From Zetaproteobacteria bacterium (GTDB taxonomy: Bacteria > Pseudomonadota > Zetaproteobacteria > Mariprofundales > Mariprofundaceae), in NCBI GenBank assembly GCA_021545595.1, contig JAJRVG010000053.1, positions 1-11,667 on the forward strand: a DNA stretch of 11,667 nt. Reading direction: 5' to 3'. The stretch's first letter is position 1. Each line of letters begins with the position of its first letter. Positions 1-6,592 of this stretch are shown here, in pieces. The translations under genes were made by a program, and so were the position numbers. The notes under the pieces were generated by a model that was not told the origin of the DNA, searched no databases, and saw nothing but the letters and a program-made list of their open reading frames with translations.

Positions 1-215
1 AATTCAGCTCCCAGCTTCTCTTTCGCATCCTCCAGCAGTGCCAGTTTCTCTTCTGCTGCCTGCCGCTCCTTCTCAAGAGTGACATTCAGTGTTGCTTCAT
101 GAACCTTGCAGGCGCTGTTCTCTTCCCTCAGTGCATCCAGCCGTCGCTGCTGCCCCATGCGGCCAAGAAACCATCCTATGGCCAGTCCCGCCAGAGCAGC
201 GGCGATAACCAGCAT
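1..215 (-). CDS. rmuC: RmuC N-terminal fragment (DNA recombination/limiting protein), truncated by window edge
   Basis: Only the first ~71 codons are present; the rest lies beyond base 1. The translation opens with a membrane segment (LVIAAALAGLAIGWFLG), followed by a long charged, heptad-like helix rich in Glu, Lys, Arg and Leu, ending in LLEDAKEKLGAE. An N-terminal anchor, then a coiled coil, then an 'EAKEKL'-type lead-in to the nuclease-like core is the layout of RmuC, a protein linked to limiting inversions at short inverted repeats. The recognition rests on this short stretch. I chose the ATG at 213-215 because a G-rich run lies about 8 nt upstream. A GTG at 231-233, giving MSGGILML..., is in frame and also possible, but its AGGA is only two bases away. 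The gene sits about 21 bp after the alaS stop, in the same frame, so it is probably co-transcribed with alaS. Confidence 0.7.
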   Translation of the reverse strand, partial: MLVIAAALAGLAIGWFLGRMGQQRRLDALREENSACKVHEATLNVTLEKERQAAEEKLALLEDAKEKLGAE

Positions 216-236
216 CAATATACCCCCGCTCACTTC

Positions 237-2852
237 CTAGACCTTCAGCAGCCCTGAAACAGACGCCAGCGCCTCTTTCAGCTTATCAGGCTCGCTACCA
301 CCAGCCATGGCCATATCAGGCTTGCCACCACCTCTGCCACCGCAGATGGTCGCCACTTCACGCACGATATTGCCTGCATGGTATCTATCGGTTAGATCTC
401 TGGTGACACCGGCAATGAGCTGAACCTTCGGGCCGTTCTTCATACCGAAGACAATGACACCCGACTTGAGTTTACCCTTTGCCTTATCCATGAAATCACG
501 GAAATCAGCCACACCGGATACTTCGGCGGTCAGTAACTTAATTCCATCAACATCAACAGCCGTGCCGATCAAATCATCAAGCATACCGGTGGACTGCCTG
601 GCTTTGAGCGAAGTAAGTTCCTTCTCGGCCTCTTTCACCCTGGCCTGCAGGGTGGAGATCGCACCAGCTGCTTCAAACGGACGCACCTTCATCTGCCCTG
701 CCACTTCACCGAGCTGCTCAACATCAGCTACAAAACTCTGGTAAGCCGCTTCTCCCGTTACCGCTTCGATACGACGAATACCGGCTGCAATACCTGCTTC
801 GGAAACAATGCGGAACGGGCCGATATCACCGGTTCTTGCCACATGCGTGCCACCGCACAGTTCGGTAGAGAAACCGGCTGAGACCACACGCACTTCATCA
901 CCATACTTCTCACCGAACAGCGCCATCGCACCGGATGCAATCGCCTCATCCTGGGTCATCAGCCTGGTATCAACAGCATCATTGGCCCAGATGGCCACAT
1001 TCACCTTCGCTTCGATCTGCGCCTTCTCTTCTACTGTTACCGGCTGATGATGGGAGAAATCAAAACGCAACCGTTCCGCATCTACCTGTGAGCCTGCCTG
1101 CTTCACATGCTCACCAAGCAGATCACGAAGAACCGCATGCATCAGATGCGTTGCAGTATGATTACGGCGAATGGAGTTGCGACGGCTGGCTTCGACTTCA
1201 AAATGAGCCGTACTATCGCTGACAATAGAGCCCTTGCTCACCCTGCCGATATGAACAAACAGATCGGAGAGCAGCTTTTTGGTGTCGCTGACAGTGAAAA
1301 CAGCATCTCCAACTGTAATGATACCACTGTCACCTGCCTGGCCGCCTGACTCACCATAAAACGGTGTCTGGTTGGCAATCAGCCACCCCTCCTCACCTTC
1401 GGAGAGAGTCTCAACACCGTTGCCATCCCGAATCAATCCGATAATCACACCTTCGGCTGTAAGGGTTGAATAACCCAGAAACTCGGTCGGGCCATGTTTC
1501 TCACGTAGCTCATAGAGTGCCGTTGGAATGGCGGACTCACCGCTTCCACCCCATGCAGCACGGGCACGCTTGCGCTGCTCTTCCATGCAGAGTTCAAAGC
1601 CATCCATATCAAGGCCGACATTGCGGTTTCTCAGAATGTCGGCAGTCAGGTCAGTCGGAAACCCGAATGTATCGTAGAGGGTAAAGAGTGTTTTACCCGG
1701 AATCGTGCCACCGGCACCGGCCTCATCAACCGCCTGTTCCACCAGCTTCAGACCCTTATCGAGCGTCTTGATGAAGCGCTCTTCCTCGATACGGATCACA
1801 TGCTCGATGTTCGACTGCGCTTCAACCAGTTCAGCAAAGTGGTTACCCATCTCACGCACCAATGGGTCGACCAGCTTGTAGATAAATGCATCGTTCATCC
1901 CCAGCAGGCGGCCATGACGGCAGCCACGGCGAAGAATACGGCGTAGCACGAAACCCCGGCCCTCATTGGATGGCAATACGCCATCAGCCATCAGAAAAGA
2001 GACTGAACGTAGATGGTCGGCAAGCACCCTGAGGGATACATCCTGCTCCTCATTCGTACCGAACTTCACTCCGGTGACATCACAGGCTGCGGCAATCAGG
2101 TTTTTGAACAGGTCTATAGAATAGTTGTCATGTGTGCCCTGCATGACCGCTGCCATACGCTCAAGCCCCATGCCGGTATCGACTGACGGCTTTGGCAGCG
2201 GGTTCAGTGTCCCCGCTTCATCACGGTCGTACTGCATGAAGACCAGATTCCAGATCTCAACATAGCGATCACCATCTTCCTCGGATGTCCCCGGAGGACC
2301 TCCCAAAATATCTTCGCCATGATCGTAGAAAATTTCAGAACAGGGGCCACAGGGGCCGGTGTCACCCATTGACCAGAAGTTATCTTTGGCTCCAATTCTT
2401 GCAATCTGATCGGCAGGAACACCCACCTCATCTGCCCAGATATCATAGGCCTCATCATCCTCTTCAAAGACGGTGACAAAGAGGCGTGCCGGGTCAAGTT
2501 GCATCTCAACAGTCAGAAACTCCCATGCGTAGACGATTGCTTCCTTCTTGAAATAGTCGCCAAAGGAGAAGTTGCCCAGCATCTCAAAGAAGGTGTGGTG
2601 GCGGGAAGTATGACCGACATTCTCCAGATCATTGTGCTTACCACCTGCACGGACGCACTTCTGACTGCTGGCGGCAGTGGTGTAGGAACGAGTCTCATTG
2701 CCAAGAAAGACATGCTTAAACGGAACCATGCCCGCATTGGTAAACATCAGAGTCGGGTCACCATGCGGCACCAGCGAGCTTGAGGCGACCACCTTATGCC
2801 CCTTGCCTGCAAAGTAATCGAGAAACTTTTTACGGATTTCCGACGTTTTCAT
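237..2852 (-). CDS. alaS: Alanyl-tRNA synthetase
   Basis: Cytoplasmic class II synthetase that charges tRNA-Ala and hydrolyses mischarged Ser/Gly-tRNA-Ala. At 871 aa it matches full-length bacterial enzymes (E. coli 876). In order: the aminoacylation core with the motif 2 region (RAGGKHNDLENVGHTSRHH, about 68-86) and motif 3 (DTGMGLERM, about 225-233); the tRNA-recognition helices; the editing domain with the zinc-type ligands HTATH (565-569) and CGGTH (666-670); a coiled-coil linker; and a glycine-rich C-Ala tail (GGRGGGKPDMAMAGG). No key residue is missing. The ATG is preceded by GGAG with a 5-nt spacer. It is separated from recX by 158 bp with hairpins and inverted repeats, so it probably has its own promoter. 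The recA-recX-alaS order is classical for gammaproteobacteria and relatives. Confidence 0.99.
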   Translation of the reverse strand: MKTSEIRKKFLDYFAGKGHKVVASSSLVPHGDPTLMFTNAGMVPFKHVFLGNETRSYTTAASSQKCVRAGGKHNDLENVGHTSRHHTFFEMLGNFSFGDYFKKEAIVYAWEFLTVEMQLDPARLFVTVFEEDDEAYDIWADEVGVPADQIARIGAKDNFWSMGDTGPCGPCSEIFYDHGEDILGGPPGTSEEDGDRYVEIWNLVFMQYDRDEAGTLNPLPKPSVDTGMGLERMAAVMQGTHDNYSIDLFKNLIAAACDVTGVKFGTNEEQDVSLRVLADHLRSVSFLMADGVLPSNEGRGFVLRRILRRGCRHGRLLGMNDAFIYKLVDPLVREMGNHFAELVEAQSNIEHVIRIEEERFIKTLDKGLKLVEQAVDEAGAGGTIPGKTLFTLYDTFGFPTDLTADILRNRNVGLDMDGFELCMEEQRKRARAAWGGSGESAIPTALYELREKHGPTEFLGYSTLTAEGVIIGLIRDGNGVETLSEGEEGWLIANQTPFYGESGGQAGDSGIITVGDAVFTVSDTKKLLSDLFVHIGRVSKGSIVSDSTAHFEVEASRRNSIRRNHTATHLMHAVLRDLLGEHVKQAGSQVDAERLRFDFSHHQPVTVEEKAQIEAKVNVAIWANDAVDTRLMTQDEAIASGAMALFGEKYGDEVRVVSAGFSTELCGGTHVARTGDIGPFRIVSEAGIAAGIRRIEAVTGEAAYQSFVADVEQLGEVAGQMKVRPFEAAGAISTLQARVKEAEKELTSLKARQSTGMLDDLIGTAVDVDGIKLLTAEVSGVADFRDFMDKAKGKLKSGVIVFGMKNGPKVQLIAGVTRDLTDRYHAGNIVREVATICGGRGGGKPDMAMAGGSEPDKLKEALASVSGLLKV

Positions 2853-2886
2853 TGTTACTCCAATCCAAAAACTTCAACTCACTACC

Positions 2887-2938
2887 CGCACACAGGGATG
2901 TGTGCGCAAACCCTGGGCTATTTTAGACCACGGTTTGC
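2887..2938 (-). promoter_or_regulatory. alaS leader: two inverted repeats around a -10-like hexamer
   Basis: Two inverted repeats lie 35-85 bp upstream of the alaS ATG. First, CGCACACA (2887-2894) and TGTGTGCG (2899-2906) form a perfect 8-bp stem with a 4-nt loop. Second, GCAAACC (2906-2912) and GGTTTGC (2932-2938) are 7-bp arms around a minus-strand TAAAAT (2925-2920) that resembles a -10 element. No convincing -35 lies 16-18 bp further upstream, so promoter strength is uncertain. E. coli AlaRS is known to repress its own gene by binding a palindrome flanking the transcription start; the arrangement here is compatible with that, but this is inference. There is no T-run after the first stem, so it is not an intrinsic terminator. 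Confidence 0.4.
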
Positions 2939-2940
2939 AA

Positions 2941-2970
2941 GGAGAGTGAAAATGACATTTTTTACTCTCC
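2941..2970. other. Second hairpin in the recX-alaS gap
   Basis: GGAGAGT and ACTCTCC arms are extended inward by A/T pairs. In plus-strand RNA the stem is a continuous 12 bp including one G-U pair; in minus-strand RNA that position is an A-C mismatch. Loop of 6 nt. No gene in view points this way on the plus strand, so its role is unknown; it could assist recX transcript termination or insulate alaS. Confidence 0.35.
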
Positions 2971-2976
2971 GATCAA

Positions 2977-3002
2977 GTAAAAGAGCAGGATGCTCTTTTT
3001 AC
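2977..3002 (-). terminator. Hairpin after recX, probable terminator
   Basis: Reading the minus strand just past the recX stop, GTAAAA(A)GAGC and GCTCTTTTAC form a 10-bp stem with one bulged base and a 5-nt loop. The T-run lies in the descending arm rather than after it, so termination may be partial. It is the natural end of the rlmE-thpR-recA-recX transcript. Confidence 0.45.
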
Positions 3003-3010
3003 GCATCCAA

Positions 3011-3466
3011 TCAACCCTCGTTCAGTACCTGCAGAATCGTAGCAGCATCATAGCCCTTGTTCCGCAAAAAACGGGCATGACGCTGCCACACCCGCTTATC
3101 GTTTCGTCGCAATCGCCCGGGGTCACGCCTCTGTAGCAGCTCCCTGCATGCTCCTGTCGCATCAAATGAGGCTTGCGCCTCTTCCAGTGCCGCCTGCAGT
3201 GCCATCTCATCCACCCCGCGCTGGGCTGCCTTCACCGCCGCCATCCATGGGGTCTCTCCACGCTGCATCCGATACCTGAGAAAAGCCTCGGCATAACGGG
3301 ATTCGCTCAGGTAACCGTAGTTTTTCAGCTCCTCAATGGCGCTCTCCGAAGCAATCTCATCAAAACCACGCTGGGCAAGTTTACTCCGAACTTCCGCCTC
3401 GCAGTGCTCCCGTCGTGTCAGCATACGCAGTGCCGCTGAGTAGGCCGCCTTCACATCCACATTCAC
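3011..3466 (-). CDS. recX: RecX, regulatory protein of RecA
   Basis: Small helical protein that binds RecA filaments and modulates, usually inhibits, RecA recombinase and coprotease activity. It is 151 aa, the typical size, and has the three-helix repeats of the family: a first repeat around ALRMLTRREHCEAEVRSKL (about 12-30), a second around GYLSESRYAEAFLRYR (about 51-66), and a C-terminal repeat ending RFLRNKGYDAATILQVL. It lies 21 bp downstream of recA in the usual position. The first in-frame start is a GTG at 3464-3466; other GTG codons follow at 3458-3460 and 3452-3454. None has a clear ribosome binding site, so translation may depend on coupling to recA and the exact start is uncertain by a few codons. 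Confidence 0.95.
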   Translation of the reverse strand: MNVDVKAAYSAALRMLTRREHCEAEVRSKLAQRGFDEIASESAIEELKNYGYLSESRYAEAFLRYRMQRGETPWMAAVKAAQRGVDEMALQAALEEAQASFDATGACRELLQRRDPGRLRRNDKRVWQRHARFLRNKGYDAATILQVLNEG

Positions 3467-3487
3467 AGCAGATGGCCGAGTGAACTT

Positions 3488-4495
3488 TTATTTGGCAGTA
3501 GCTTCTCTCTTGCCGATACCGAGATCGCTCCGAACTTTCGCCTCAATATCAGCCAATACTTTTGGATTCTCTTTCAGGTAGGTGATGGCATTGTCACGCC
3601 CCTGCCCGATCCGTTCAGTGCCGATCGCATACCATGCACCACTCTTCTTCACATGACCATTATCGACACCCAGATCGAGCACCTCACCGGCATGTGACAC
3701 ACCCTCGCCATACATAATGGAGAAGTGAGCCAGTTTGAATGGCGGTGCCATCTTGTTCTTCACCACCTTCACCTTGGTCTCGTTACCGAGAATCTCATCA
3801 CCCTTCTTAATCGCTCCGGTACGGCGAATATCAAGGCGGACAGAGGCGTAGAACTTCAGCGCATTACCACCGGTAGTGGTCTCCGGATTACCAAACATCA
3901 CACCGATCTTCATACGAATCTGGTTGATAAAGATCACCATGGTTTTGGATCTTGAAATCGAAGATGTGAGCTTGCGCAGTGCCTGGCTCATCAGACGCGC
4001 CTGCAGGCCCATATGTGAGTCACCCATGTCACCCTCAAGCTCAGCACGTGGAACCAGAGCCGCCACTGAATCGACAACAATAATATCGAGCGCACCGGAG
4101 CGGGTCAGCATATCAACCACCTCCAGCGCCTGTTCACCTGAATCGGGCTGCGAGACCAATAGATCATCGAGATTCACACCCAGATTCTGTGCATAGGCCG
4201 GATCCATGGCATGCTCAGCATCGACAAAAGCTGCCGTACCACCTGCCTTCTGTGCCTCGGCCACTGCATGCAGCGCCAGTGTTGTTTTGCCGGAAGACTC
4301 CGGACCATAAATCTCAATCACGCGGCCACGCGGATAGCCACCTATTCCCAGTGCGGCATCCAGTGCGATGGAGCCGGATGAGATTACATCCACATCCACC
4401 ATCGACTGATCGCCCAGACGCATAATTGTACCCTTGCCAAACTGACGTTCAATCTGGCTCAGTGCCGTATCCAGTGCCTTATCTTTATCAGACAT
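3488..4495 (-). CDS. recA: RecA recombinase
   Basis: ATP-dependent strand-exchange protein of homologous recombination and coprotease for LexA-type repressors. It is 335 aa, shorter than the E. coli protein (353) because the acidic C-terminal tail is reduced; it ends in a basic GKREATAK. Visible motifs: Walker A GPESSGKT (64-71), the Walker B strand LDIIVVDSVAAL, the FINQIRMKIGVMFGNPETTTGG segment split here as FINQIRMKIGVMFG then NPETTTGGNALKF covering DNA-binding loop L2, and the core RLDIRR strand. The start ATG overlaps the end of thpR by 8 bp, with TGA inside ATGTCTGA. A G-rich run and AAGG lie just upstream. I see no CTGT-N8-ACAG type SOS box upstream, so either regulation uses another LexA motif or a promoter further up the operon. 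Confidence 0.99.
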   Translation of the reverse strand: MSDKDKALDTALSQIERQFGKGTIMRLGDQSMVDVDVISSGSIALDAALGIGGYPRGRVIEIYGPESSGKTTLALHAVAEAQKAGGTAAFVDAEHAMDPAYAQNLGVNLDDLLVSQPDSGEQALEVVDMLTRSGALDIIVVDSVAALVPRAELEGDMGDSHMGLQARLMSQALRKLTSSISRSKTMVIFINQIRMKIGVMFGNPETTTGGNALKFYASVRLDIRRTGAIKKGDEILGNETKVKVVKNKMAPPFKLAHFSIMYGEGVSHAGEVLDLGVDNGHVKKSGAWYAIGTERIGQGRDNAITYLKENPKVLADIEAKVRSDLGIGKREATAK

Positions 4496-5132
4496 ACCTT
4501 ATCCCCCCAAAACTAAACTCTTCGAGTTTGCGGTATTTTGCACCATCCGGATGCAGCGTGGATTGAAAGAGCGACAGGCTCTCAGCTTCCCACGTAAGCT
4601 TCGGAAAAGGTGGCATTCCCGCCAGCATTCCGGTAGTGATCGGTACCACAAACTCGTTGGCCCGGGCCAGAGTGATATGCCCCTTAAAAGGGCTCTCCTT
4701 GGCCGAACGTTTGCGAACCGTAGCACGACCTGCACGCCTGCAACAACGTGCCATTTCTTTCAGCTCACCGCTCCCCTCCAGATCACCGACACCAGCCCAG
4801 AGAACACGCGGTTTTGAGAACTTTGGAAATGCCCCGAACTCAGTTGTTTTCAGTCCGATTGGAGCATTGACACCGGACAGTTCACCTTCGCGTATGCACC
4901 CGCTTTTGAGCGGTTCCTTGGTCGTGCCTTTGACGTACTCTGCCAGCACTTCAGCAAGATCATCCACTTCACCACCCTTGACATCACCATAGAAGGCAAG
5001 TGTCAGATGCCAGTTTTTTGTCGGTACATCCCGCCAGTCACCGATATTGAGTTGCCCGCCCGCTTCCAGCCACCATGCATGAATCTCTTCAGTAATCGTA
5101 TAGGGAGTCTCCAGTGCCGCAAATAGTCGCAT
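4488..5132 (-). CDS. thpR: RNA 2',3'-cyclic phosphodiesterase (2H family, ThpR/LigT)
   Basis: Cytoplasmic 2H phosphoesterase; family members open 2',3'-cyclic phosphates on RNA ends, and some act reversibly as 2'-5' RNA ligases in vitro. Both signature motifs are present: HLTL (42-45) and HITL (152-155), supplying the two catalytic histidines. It opens with the family-typical MRLFAALE. At 214 aa it is somewhat longer than many homologues (about 175-190); the extra length lies between the motifs, including the Lys/Arg-rich stretch around 132-145. It lies 41 bp after rlmE and overlaps recA by 8 bp, so recA translation may be coupled to it. No strong ribosome binding site is seen before the ATG. 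Confidence 0.93.
   Translation of the reverse strand: MRLFAALETPYTITEEIHAWWLEAGGQLNIGDWRDVPTKNWHLTLAFYGDVKGGEVDDLAEVLAEYVKGTTKEPLKSGCIREGELSGVNAPIGLKTTEFGAFPKFSKPRVLWAGVGDLEGSGELKEMARCCRRAGRATVRKRSAKESPFKGHITLARANEFVVPITTGMLAGMPPFPKLTWEAESLSLFQSTLHPDGAKYRKLEEFSFGGIRYV
4515..4529. other. Short inverted repeat just upstream of recA, inside thpR
   Basis: AAACTC and GAGTTT arms with a 3-bp centre lie 20 bp upstream of the recA start codon. They could be a small RNA hairpin or an operator, but they encode thpR codons and may be incidental. They do not match the SOS boxes I know. Confidence 0.2.
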
Positions 5133-5173
5133 CAGATCTGTTGCTTCAGAGAGATCGTATCAGAGAGGCCATA

Positions 5174-5815
5174 TCAGCCTTTGAAATCCCGCGCCAGCAG
5201 GAAAAATTCACTCGATGTCTTACGGCTGGCTGCCGGCTTGATATTTTTTATGCGCCTGAATGCAGCACCAAGCTCACGTCGGAATCCATCATACCCCTCA
5301 CCCATGAAAGTCTTCATCAGCAGCTCACCACCCGGATGAAGATGGGCTTTGGCAAAGTGCAGCGTCGTCTCATTCAGGGCGATCATACGCATCTGATCAA
5401 TCAGCTTGTTGCCACTCATCTCCGGAGCCATATCGGAGACCACAAGGTCGATAGTACGACCACCAAGCACCTCATCCAGTTTCTGCTGTCCCTCCGGTGA
5501 ATCAAAATCGCCCTGGATTAGCGTAACCCCCTCAATCGGACTCAGGGGCAGGAGATCGATACCGACCACCATGCCATCCGTGCCAAGACGATTGCTGATC
5601 TCTTCACTCCATGAACCCGGTGCACAACCAAGATCAACCACGACACTGCTCTTTTTGATCACCAGAGCATGTTCATCAAGAATCTCAGTCAGTTTGAATA
5701 CGGCACGCGAGCGTTTCCCTTCCCGCTGCGCCTGCTTCACATGCGGGTCATTGGCGTGGCGCTGGAACCATGCTGACGTCTTGCGATCTTTTTTACTCTT
5801 GGACTGTTTGGCCAT
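5174..5815 (-). CDS. rlmE: 23S rRNA (uridine-2'-O-)methyltransferase RlmE (FtsJ/RrmJ)
   Basis: SAM-dependent methyltransferase that in E. coli modifies U2552 of 23S rRNA on the 50S subunit. It is 213 aa (E. coli 209). It has the N-terminal KSRAVFKL-type basic segment (here KRSRAVFKL, 34-42), the SAM-binding motif I VVDLGCAPGSWSEE (59-72), the SDMAP motif, and all four catalytic K-D-K-E residues: K41, D128, K168, E203. The start ATG directly follows the stop of the upstream four-cysteine ORF (TGA then ATG), with GAAGAG as a ribosome binding site inside that ORF's end. In many relatives rlmE lies with ftsH; here it sits instead with two small ORFs, thpR and recA. Confidence 0.98.
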   Translation of the reverse strand: MAKQSKSKKDRKTSAWFQRHANDPHVKQAQREGKRSRAVFKLTEILDEHALVIKKSSVVVDLGCAPGSWSEEISNRLGTDGMVVGIDLLPLSPIEGVTLIQGDFDSPEGQQKLDEVLGGRTIDLVVSDMAPEMSGNKLIDQMRMIALNETTLHFAKAHLHPGGELLMKTFMGEGYDGFRRELGAAFRRIKNIKPAASRKTSSEFFLLARDFKG

Positions 5816-6007
5816 TCAACTCTTCTCCGGATCGTTGCCGGGATTTGAATCCGTCTCTCTCTTCAAACGTCTGGAGATATTTTTTTCACTGTTGCTGAAC
5901 CGGAACTTGCCGGAAAGCGTACACCCCTTCATACCGGGATCACACTTTTTGCCATTCACCTTTCGACAGTTACCATCCACCTCATGCGGGCAACCCCATC
6001 CACTCAC
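5816..6007 (-). CDS. Small four-cysteine protein, conserved hypothetical
   Basis: 63 aa; no named function recognised. The N-terminal half carries four cysteines, C6-x7-C14-x7-C22-x6-C29, in MSGWGCPHEVDGNC and KKCDPGMKGC, with a nearby histidine (H8). This could bind a metal ion such as zinc or iron. The C-terminal third is basic and polar, then ends NPGNDPEKS. It seems familiar as a conserved short proteobacterial ORF, but that is memory, not a search. Start is GTG at 6005-6007, overlapping the stop of the upstream membrane ORF by 4 bp (GTGA); its own stop abuts the rlmE ATG. Such tight joints on both sides argue strongly that it is a real, translated gene. Confidence 0.8.
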   Translation of the reverse strand: MSGWGCPHEVDGNCRKVNGKKCDPGMKGCTLSGKFRFSNSEKNISRRLKRETDSNPGNDPEKS

Positions 6008-6231
6008 GCCGGGCCTTCCCGTTTTCTGTCATGCAGGAGTTTCAACAGCAGCAGGATGGCTGGCAACAGATGCCAGAAAAGATCAAAGATATCGATCGGT
6101 TTCGTCAGCGAACCATCGGCCAGCATCTTCACCTTCTCCAACAGGTGTGGCTCAGGGGTAAACGGTGCCAGCGCCATAAAAATAGCCAGACCGATCAGCA
6201 GTGGATAGGGAATCCGATCAAGTAATGCCAT
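6004..6231 (-). CDS. Small two-helix inner-membrane protein, conserved hypothetical
   Basis: 75 aa with two hydrophobic helices, about residues 8-24 (PYPLLIGLAIFMALAPF) and 49-66 (FDLFWHLLPAILLLLKLL), joined by a polar loop containing PEPHLLEKVKML and KPIDIFD. The charged residues at the loop and second helix edge (H29, E32, K33, D47, D50, H54) look like a conserved core. Similar short proteins are often labelled 'RND transporter' in databases, which I consider uninformative; function unknown. The ATG has a good AAGGAG site 5 nt upstream. It overlaps the four-cysteine ORF by 4 bp and heads the minus-strand cluster that runs to recX. Confidence 0.8.
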   Translation of the reverse strand: MALLDRIPYPLLIGLAIFMALAPFTPEPHLLEKVKMLADGSLTKPIDIFDLFWHLLPAILLLLKLLHDRKREGPA

Positions 6232-6289
6232 CTCTGCTCCTTTGCAACAACTCTACCTGTCAAACCAACTCTGGAAAGGAATATTGAAT

Positions 6290-6317
6290 TTGCACAATCA
6301 TCATTTGTATCTATGAT
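6290..6317 (+). promoter_or_regulatory. Sigma-70-type promoter candidate reading into the + strand accessory genes
   Basis: TTGCAC (6290-6295), a 16-bp spacer and TATGAT (6312-6317) resemble TTGACA/TATAAT. It points toward the 38-codon ORF and the DUF1254 gene, and could serve as a common promoter of the cassette-like stretch. The 361-bp gap between the 75-aa gene and the DUF1254 gene otherwise holds only the short ORF and the attC-like site. Confidence 0.4.
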
Positions 6318-6358
6318 CTTCTGCATAGAGAGAAATTATCAAACAGGAATTAAGTATT

Positions 6359-6475
6359 GTGTCCCCGGAACTGCAATCATTGCTTATTGAGGCTAGGGAT
6401 GTATCTGATCATCCGCATTTAACTTTTGATGCTTTTGAGGGTTCCTTGGCTAGCGGGATGAGTAAATCAATATGA
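6359..6475 (+). CDS. 38-aa ORF, unknown; possible first-cassette gene or remnant
   Basis: GTG start with AGGA about 10 nt upstream; translation begins MSPELQSLLIEARDVSDHP and ends GMSKSI. No motif or hydrophobic segment. It lies between the promoter candidate and the attC-like site, ending 7 bp before it, which is the normal position for the gene of an integron cassette. It could equally be a truncated fragment of a longer protein, or chance. Confidence 0.3.
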   Translation: MSPELQSLLIEARDVSDHPHLTFDAFEGSLASGMSKSI

Positions 6476-6482
6476 TAAATTC

Positions 6483-6545
6483 GCCTAACCAAAGCATAGA
6501 GAGGGACTTCCGCTTCGCTCCAACCCCTCATGCAGGTCGTTAGCT
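6483..6545 (+). repeat. attC-like recombination site (site 1)
   Basis: 63 bp with the layout of an integron attC. The outer 7-mer GCCTAAC (6483-6489) fits RYYYAAC exactly; the other end GTTAGCT (6539-6545) fits GTTRRRY except for one position. CAAA and AGGTC are unpaired spacers. Inner arms pair as GCAT (6494-6497) with ATGC (6530-6533), GAG (6499-6501) with CTC (6527-6529), and GGG (6503-6505) with CCC (6524-6526), leaving A6498 and A6502 as extrahelical bases. A variable tip of about 18 nt closes the hairpin. Cleavage in GTT would put the next cassette boundary at about 6540. No integrase gene is in the window. Confidence 0.6.
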
Positions 6546-6592
6546 GGTGCTATGAAGCGACCGAATATCTACAGAAAAAACTGGAGACAAAA

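Noticed and set aside
2887..2906. 8-bp hairpin in the alaS leader as an intrinsic terminator or attenuator
   Set aside because: No T-run follows on either strand; kept only as an inverted repeat with regulatory potential.
4500..4700. E. coli-type SOS (LexA) box upstream of recA
   Set aside because: No CTGT-N8-ACAG or near variant found by reading both strands; the AAACTC/GAGTTT repeat does not match it.
5406..6161. 251-codon + strand open frame across rlmE and the small ORFs
   Set aside because: Antisense to well-supported genes with tight joints; composition is Ser/Pro-rich shadow coding with no domain or binding site.
6530..6592. Upstream start for the DUF1254 protein
   Set aside because: Would begin inside the attC-like site and put a non-signal stretch before a clean signal peptide; the ATG at 6593 has a good ribosome binding site.
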